A stretch of DNA of 5,240 nucleotides from the NCBI GenBank assembly GCA_900555425.1, contig UNSM01000043.1, positions 1-5,240 of the forward strand, in the 5' to 3' direction. Shown here in pieces: positions 5,037 to 5,240 of the stretch. A program made the translations under genes and the position numbers. Under the pieces are notes generated by a model that saw only the letters and a program-made list of their open reading frames with translations, searched no databases and was not told the DNA's origin. The DNA comes from Candidatus Saccharimonadota bacterium. Lineage in GTDB: Bacteria; Patescibacteriota; Saccharimonadia; Saccharimonadales; Saccharimonadaceae. Position 1 is the stretch's first letter, and each line of letters begins with the position of its first letter.

Positions 5037-5240
5037 ATGATAGTTTATTATACTGATGGTTCTGCTTCGCCAAATCCTGGTCCTGGGGGATTTGCAGTTA
5101 TTCGTGATCTTCAGCCGTGGATTTTGGGTTCGGAAGACGGTGATACTACCAATATTCGCATGGAAGGTAAAGCCCTAATCGCAGCGTTGAAAGATGCTAA
5201 TGGTGCGCCGTGCGTGATTTATTCTGATAGTGAGTTTTGG
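5037..5240 (+). CDS. rnhA: Ribonuclease HI, N-terminal part (runs off the right edge)
   Basis: The first 68 codons are present and the frame is open to the window end. Type 1 RNase H features are clear: Y-Y-T-D-G-S at residues 4-9 with catalytic D7, the S-P-N-P-G-P-G-G loop at 11-18, T-T-N-I-R-M-E at 37-43 with catalytic E43, and Y-S-D-S at 62-65 with catalytic D64. The fourth catalytic Asp would lie beyond the edge. The enzyme cuts the RNA strand of RNA-DNA hybrids, for example in primer and R-loop removal. After E43 the usual L-x-A reads G-K-A, a small change. The ATG at 5037 is 8 bases after the preceding stop, without a Shine-Dalgarno site. Confidence 0.9.
   Translation, partial: MIVYYTDGSASPNPGPGGFAVIRDLQPWILGSEDGDTTNIRMEGKALIAALKDANGAPCVIYSDSEFW

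Overview
The window looks like a stretch of a small bacterial genome from the Candidate Phyla Radiation, most likely a Saccharibacterium (TM7). This rests on the style of the YvcK protein, tightly packed genes on one strand, the lack of recognisable Shine-Dalgarno sites, and promoters placed so close to start codons that most transcripts should be leaderless. The lineage is an inference from pattern, with no marker gene such as rRNA to prove it. All genes read on the plus strand. The six complete or right-ended genes stop with TAG or TAA, and no in-frame TGA occurs in them.

Layout. Positions 1-779 hold the 3' part of an AT-rich P-loop ATPase gene (Sll1717-like), whose composition and AGA/AGG arginine codons differ from everything downstream. 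It is probably acquired or accessory. Positions 791-1282 encode a Nudix hydrolase. Positions 1321-1500 hold a 59-codon ORF of unknown function with a good promoter of its own. Positions 1550-2218 encode a short-chain dehydrogenase/reductase, 2245-3261 a YvcK/GlmR-family UDP-sugar-binding protein, and 3340-5028 a 562-residue protein read here as a highly divergent RelA/SpoT homologue. From 5037 a ribonuclease HI gene runs off the right edge.

How the genes work together. This is not a classical operon. Four genes (small ORF, SDR, yvcK, RelA/SpoT-like) have their own -35/-10 pair with exactly 17 bp spacing, and rnhA has a TATAAT at the same distance. In four of the five cases the -10 ends 6-7 bases before the ATG, so the transcript should start at or next to the start codon. 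Promoter elements are embedded in the end of the preceding gene (the -35 of yvcK, the -10 of rnhA).

The most interesting item is the 3340-5028 protein. Its C-terminal half carries an R-x-K-x3-S-x3-K motif, a D-L-x-G motif, an E-x-Q motif and an A-A-H-x3-K helix in the order expected of a (p)ppGpp synthetase domain. Its N-terminal half resembles a Rel hydrolase domain that has lost the HD residues. There is no room for TGS and ACT domains. An inverted repeat straddles the -10 of its promoter. No RNA genes, CRISPR arrays, insertion sequences or convincing intrinsic terminators were seen.
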